Source: Planctomycetia bacterium (GTDB lineage Bacteria; Planctomycetota; Planctomycetia; Planctomycetales; Planctomycetaceae). From it: DNA of 34,433 nucleotides. Position numbers and translations under genes: made by a program. Shown one piece after another: positions 32,337 through 34,433 of the stretch. The stretch spans positions 1 to 34,433 of the forward strand of contig JACQFH010000272.1 of NCBI GenBank assembly GCA_016200145.1, written 5' to 3'. The notes below the pieces were generated by a model. That model was given only the letters and a program-made list of their open reading frames with translations, had not been told where the DNA came from and ran no database searches. Position 1 is the first letter of the stretch; every line of letters begins with the position of its first letter.

Positions 32337-32516
32337 GACCCGCTGGAGCCGGATGCCGGAAATGCCGGACCGAGCCCAGGTGGGGAACCGGGAATGAACG
32401 CGGATGAACGCAAATGCAAGGGACAAGTGACGACTCAATTCTCTGAGGAATGAAAGGACGCGTGCAATCTTGTGATCGATTCTCAGTTGCGCAAGCTGAA
32501 GCCTGAACTCCGGCGG

Positions 32517-33464
32517 CTAGAACGCATTGCCGTCGACCGGCTGGCCATCGGCGCGGGTACCCAGTCTCTGGAAGACTGACAGGTCGATGGCAAACGCGAC
32601 GTGCCTGACCGAGCCGTCAGCGAACAGCACGTTCATTCCCGATCGGTGCGACGAGCCGAATTCGGCGAACCCCGCTTCGGTGGTGGGCTGGTTCGTGTCG
32701 GGGCCGGGCTGCAGATTGGCGCTGCGCATCGTGTCCCAGTCGCAGCCTCCCGTGTAGCCTTCATTGTCATCCCCCCGGTTCATCTGGCCAGCGTAATACA
32801 GGTTGAGGCGCTTCTCGGCGACCAGCAGCGTCGTCGAAGTGCCGTCTCGCATGTCGGCGATCGACAGGGGTGGGCCGAACCCATTTCCACGGATTGCGCC
32901 GGTACCGTCGTTCAAGTTGTTCGAGGCATAGTCCATCAGTGCATGGGTCACGAGGTCGTTCGACCCCTGGCTGATATACAGGTCGGCATACGAAATCGTT
33001 GTCGGAGCGCGCCGGCTGGGACAAAAGAAGAGCGGAAACACCGTCGCCACCGCCACGCGCTGGCGGGCGTTGTCGGTTGTGGCTGCTCCGCCGCGCCAGG
33101 CGCTCTCCCCTTCGATGTGCGGCAGGATCTGAAAGCCCCAGCCGGCACCTTGCTTGGCGCCGATGGCAGGTGAGCCGTTGATGTACGTCGGCGGCGTGCC
33201 CCAGTCGCCTCCCGCCGTCGGGAAGTACTTCCACAGGTCGTGGTGGGCCTGGAACGCCAGGCCCATTTGCCTCAAGTTGTTGGCGCACTGCGTCCTGCGG
33301 GCGGCTTCGCGAACTGCCTGCACCGCCGGCAGCAGCAGCGCCACCAGCATGCCGATGATGGCGATCACCACGAGCAGTTCGATCAGAGTAAAGCCCCCTC
33401 GGGCTGGCAAAGAGTGCCGCACTGTTTCATTGCGCGATCCGCGTCGACTTACCGTGCGTTGCAT
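32517..33464 (-). CDS. DUF1559 domain protein with type IV pilin-like N-terminus
   Basis: The 315-residue protein has the prepilin signal [20 protein letters not shown] with cleavage after G24 and E29 at mature position +5. [20 protein letters not shown] follows and then the DUF1559 domain, with [23 protein letters not shown] and [13 protein letters not shown] near the C-terminus. This is the abundant planctomycete family of pseudopilin-like proteins, exported and processed by a prepilin peptidase. The individual role is unknown. The ATG at 33464 has AGGAGAGA upstream. It lies between two DUF1583-type genes on the same strand. Confidence 0.95.
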   Translation of the reverse strand: MQRTVSRRGSRNETVRHSLPARGGFTLIELLVVIAIIGMLVALLLPAVQAVREAARRTQCANNLRQMGLAFQAHHDLWKYFPTAGGDWGTPPTYINGSPAIGAKQGAGWGFQILPHIEGESAWRGGAATTDNARQRVAVATVFPLFFCPSRRAPTTISYADLYISQGSNDLVTHALMDYASNNLNDGTGAIRGNGFGPPLSIADMRDGTSTTLLVAEKRLNLYYAGQMNRGDDNEGYTGGCDWDTMRSANLQPGPDTNQPTTEAGFAEFGSSHRSGMNVLFADGSVRHVAFAIDLSVFQRLGTRADGQPVDGNAF

Positions 33465-33558
33465 GGCTGATCTCTCCTGAACTGCGATCCTGCGATCGCT
33501 TGTCGATTTATTCAGAACTCTTTAAGTCCGTTGCGGTGATTCCCTGCATCAGAAAGCC

Positions 33559-34433
33559 TCAAGGCTGGTATCCCACGATTTCCTGCGCCGCGATCGTGAA
33601 TTCCAGCAGCCGCACATCGATCTGGACGTTGGGGTTCCACCCCGGATCGGTCGCAAACCGGACGATTTGCACGTCCTCGGCGCTGATCTCAAGCGTGCGG
33701 ACATGCTGGAATTCCCCCGTCTCTCCCTCGGCGGCGTACAGGCTGAAGGATTTGCCGTGCCGCGCGACTCGCAGTCGCACGGTTCCCGTCTCGCCGACTG
33801 TTGTGACGGCGTCGGCGAAATTCTGGATTCGCTCTTCCCCCTGGTCGATGCGGTGACCGACCACGAACACCGGCCCGCGGACGCGTTCGTTCATCTTGCC
33901 GAACCACATTCCGTTGCGGTCTTCGTCGTCCATGAAGAAATAGAGCGTGACTCCGGCCCCCCACCCGACGTCGGGCAGCGCGACATTCAGGAATTCAAAC
34001 GTCGCCTCGACCTCGAAATCGCCGCGCACTGGATGGCGCAGCGCTATTCCGGTTGGCACGGCCGGCCCGTCCTGCGCCGGAAGCGAAACGCGCAGCCCCT
34101 CCTCTTCGAATCTGCCGTACTGGCGCGCCGCGGAGGGCGTCCATCGAAAGAACGTGTTGTCGAATTTCCCATTTCGAAACGAGCGTGTCACCGTTTGCAT
34201 CGGGCCGCGCGAGGCGGTGCGATTCCAGACGACGTACGCGGTTCCGGCGCTCAGCACGAGAGTCGCCGCGACGGCTGCGATCACCCCCCAGCCCGCCAGC
34301 ACCGACGACGACCCCGTCAGCCCCAGCACCGACTGCGAGACGATGCCCGTCAAGACGGCCTTGTTGGCCAGGGCCGTGGCCCCTTGCAGCGTGAGCTGCT
34401 GCAGGGTCGCCGAGACGGCTGCCTCGGCGCTGC
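33559..34433 (-). CDS. DUF1583-like membrane protein, 5' end cut by window edge
   Basis: The frame is open from the window edge to the stop at 33559, so the N-terminus is missing. The visible part begins AEAAVSATLQQLTLQGATAL, then ANKAVLTGIVSQSVLGLTG and a membrane helix (WGVIAAVAATLVLSAGTAYVVW). The outside domain contains NTFFRWTPSAARQYGRFEEE, GDFEVEATFEFLNV, VRLRVARHGKSFSLYAAEG and AEDVQIVRFATDPGWNP. It is a clear paralogue of the 31560 protein. The small-residue-rich helix before the membrane segment resembles the C-terminal extension of some planctomycete ECF sigma factors, so a sigma-membrane-sensor fusion is possible. A TTG at 34353 is unlikely to be the true start. Confidence 0.8.
   Translation of the reverse strand, partial: SAEAAVSATLQQLTLQGATALANKAVLTGIVSQSVLGLTGSSSVLAGWGVIAAVAATLVLSAGTAYVVWNRTASRGPMQTVTRSFRNGKFDNTFFRWTPSAARQYGRFEEEGLRVSLPAQDGPAVPTGIALRHPVRGDFEVEATFEFLNVALPDVGWGAGVTLYFFMDDEDRNGMWFGKMNERVRGPVFVVGHRIDQGEERIQNFADAVTTVGETGTVRLRVARHGKSFSLYAAEGETGEFQHVRTLEISAEDVQIVRFATDPGWNPNVQIDVRLLEFTIAAQEIVGYQP

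Overview
The window is a GC-rich bacterial chromosome segment that most likely comes from a planctomycete. Pointers are a DUF1559 pseudopilin-like protein, two DUF1583-type proteins, a fused membrane-bound dehydrogenase / HEAT / cytochrome protein of the Pirellula-Verrucomicrobium heme type, two Hanks-type kinases with extracytoplasmic sensor parts, and an ECF-like sigma factor paired with a kinase. The assignment rests on gene content only. No phage, insertion sequence, CRISPR array or rRNA was seen. The first 20 bases look like the 3' end of a tRNA.

Layout. 1-4090: possible tRNA end, a small conserved hypothetical gene, lepA, a ROK sugar kinase just upstream of lepA, and a YdeI/OmpD-associated protein. 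4216-8627 (+ strand): a structured leader, a secreted protein with 21 WD40 units, and 12 bases later a PncC/CinA-like plus NMN-adenylyltransferase-like fusion with a zinc finger in front. 8624-11786 (- strand): a FAH-family enzyme, an RluD-type pseudouridine synthase and a membrane-anchored TPR-like protein. 11926-18625 (- strand): carA, lutC, a HAD phosphatase and a secreted esterase-dehydrogenase-cytochrome fusion whose 3' end is frame-broken. 18626-19232 is non-coding and carries a cluster of CAAACTTG repeats. 19233-21479 (- strand): a Cache-type sensor kinase split by one in-frame TGA. 21737-25452 (- strand): a 1040-residue B12-type radical SAM protein and, upstream of it, a ThsB-like TIR protein. 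25453-26213 is an intergenic stretch holding a palindrome, an AT-rich promoter-like patch and the remains of a secreted thermonuclease gene. 26214-30387 (+ strand): an ECF-like sigma factor and a 1179-residue kinase with an N-terminal HX3CX2C finger and two extracytoplasmic beta-helix-like modules. 30403-34433 (- strand): a surface/secretory group (beta-propeller protein, DUF1583 protein, DUF1559 protein, and a DUF1583-like membrane protein cut by the window edge).

How the genes fit together. Housekeeping functions (LepA, RluD, CarA) are mixed with planctomycete envelope and signalling genes. The sigma factor and kinase at 26-30 kb look like one signalling module: the kinase carries a finger like those of anti-sigma factors and an outside sensor part. 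The carA-lutC pair overlaps by four bases (ATGA) and is probably translationally coupled. The most interesting candidates are the zinc finger/PncC/NMNAT fusion, the sigma-kinase module, the CAAACTTG repeat cluster upstream of carA, the triplicated C-terminal motif of the radical SAM protein, the esterase-dehydrogenase fusion, and three broken genes whose lesions could be real decay or assembly errors.
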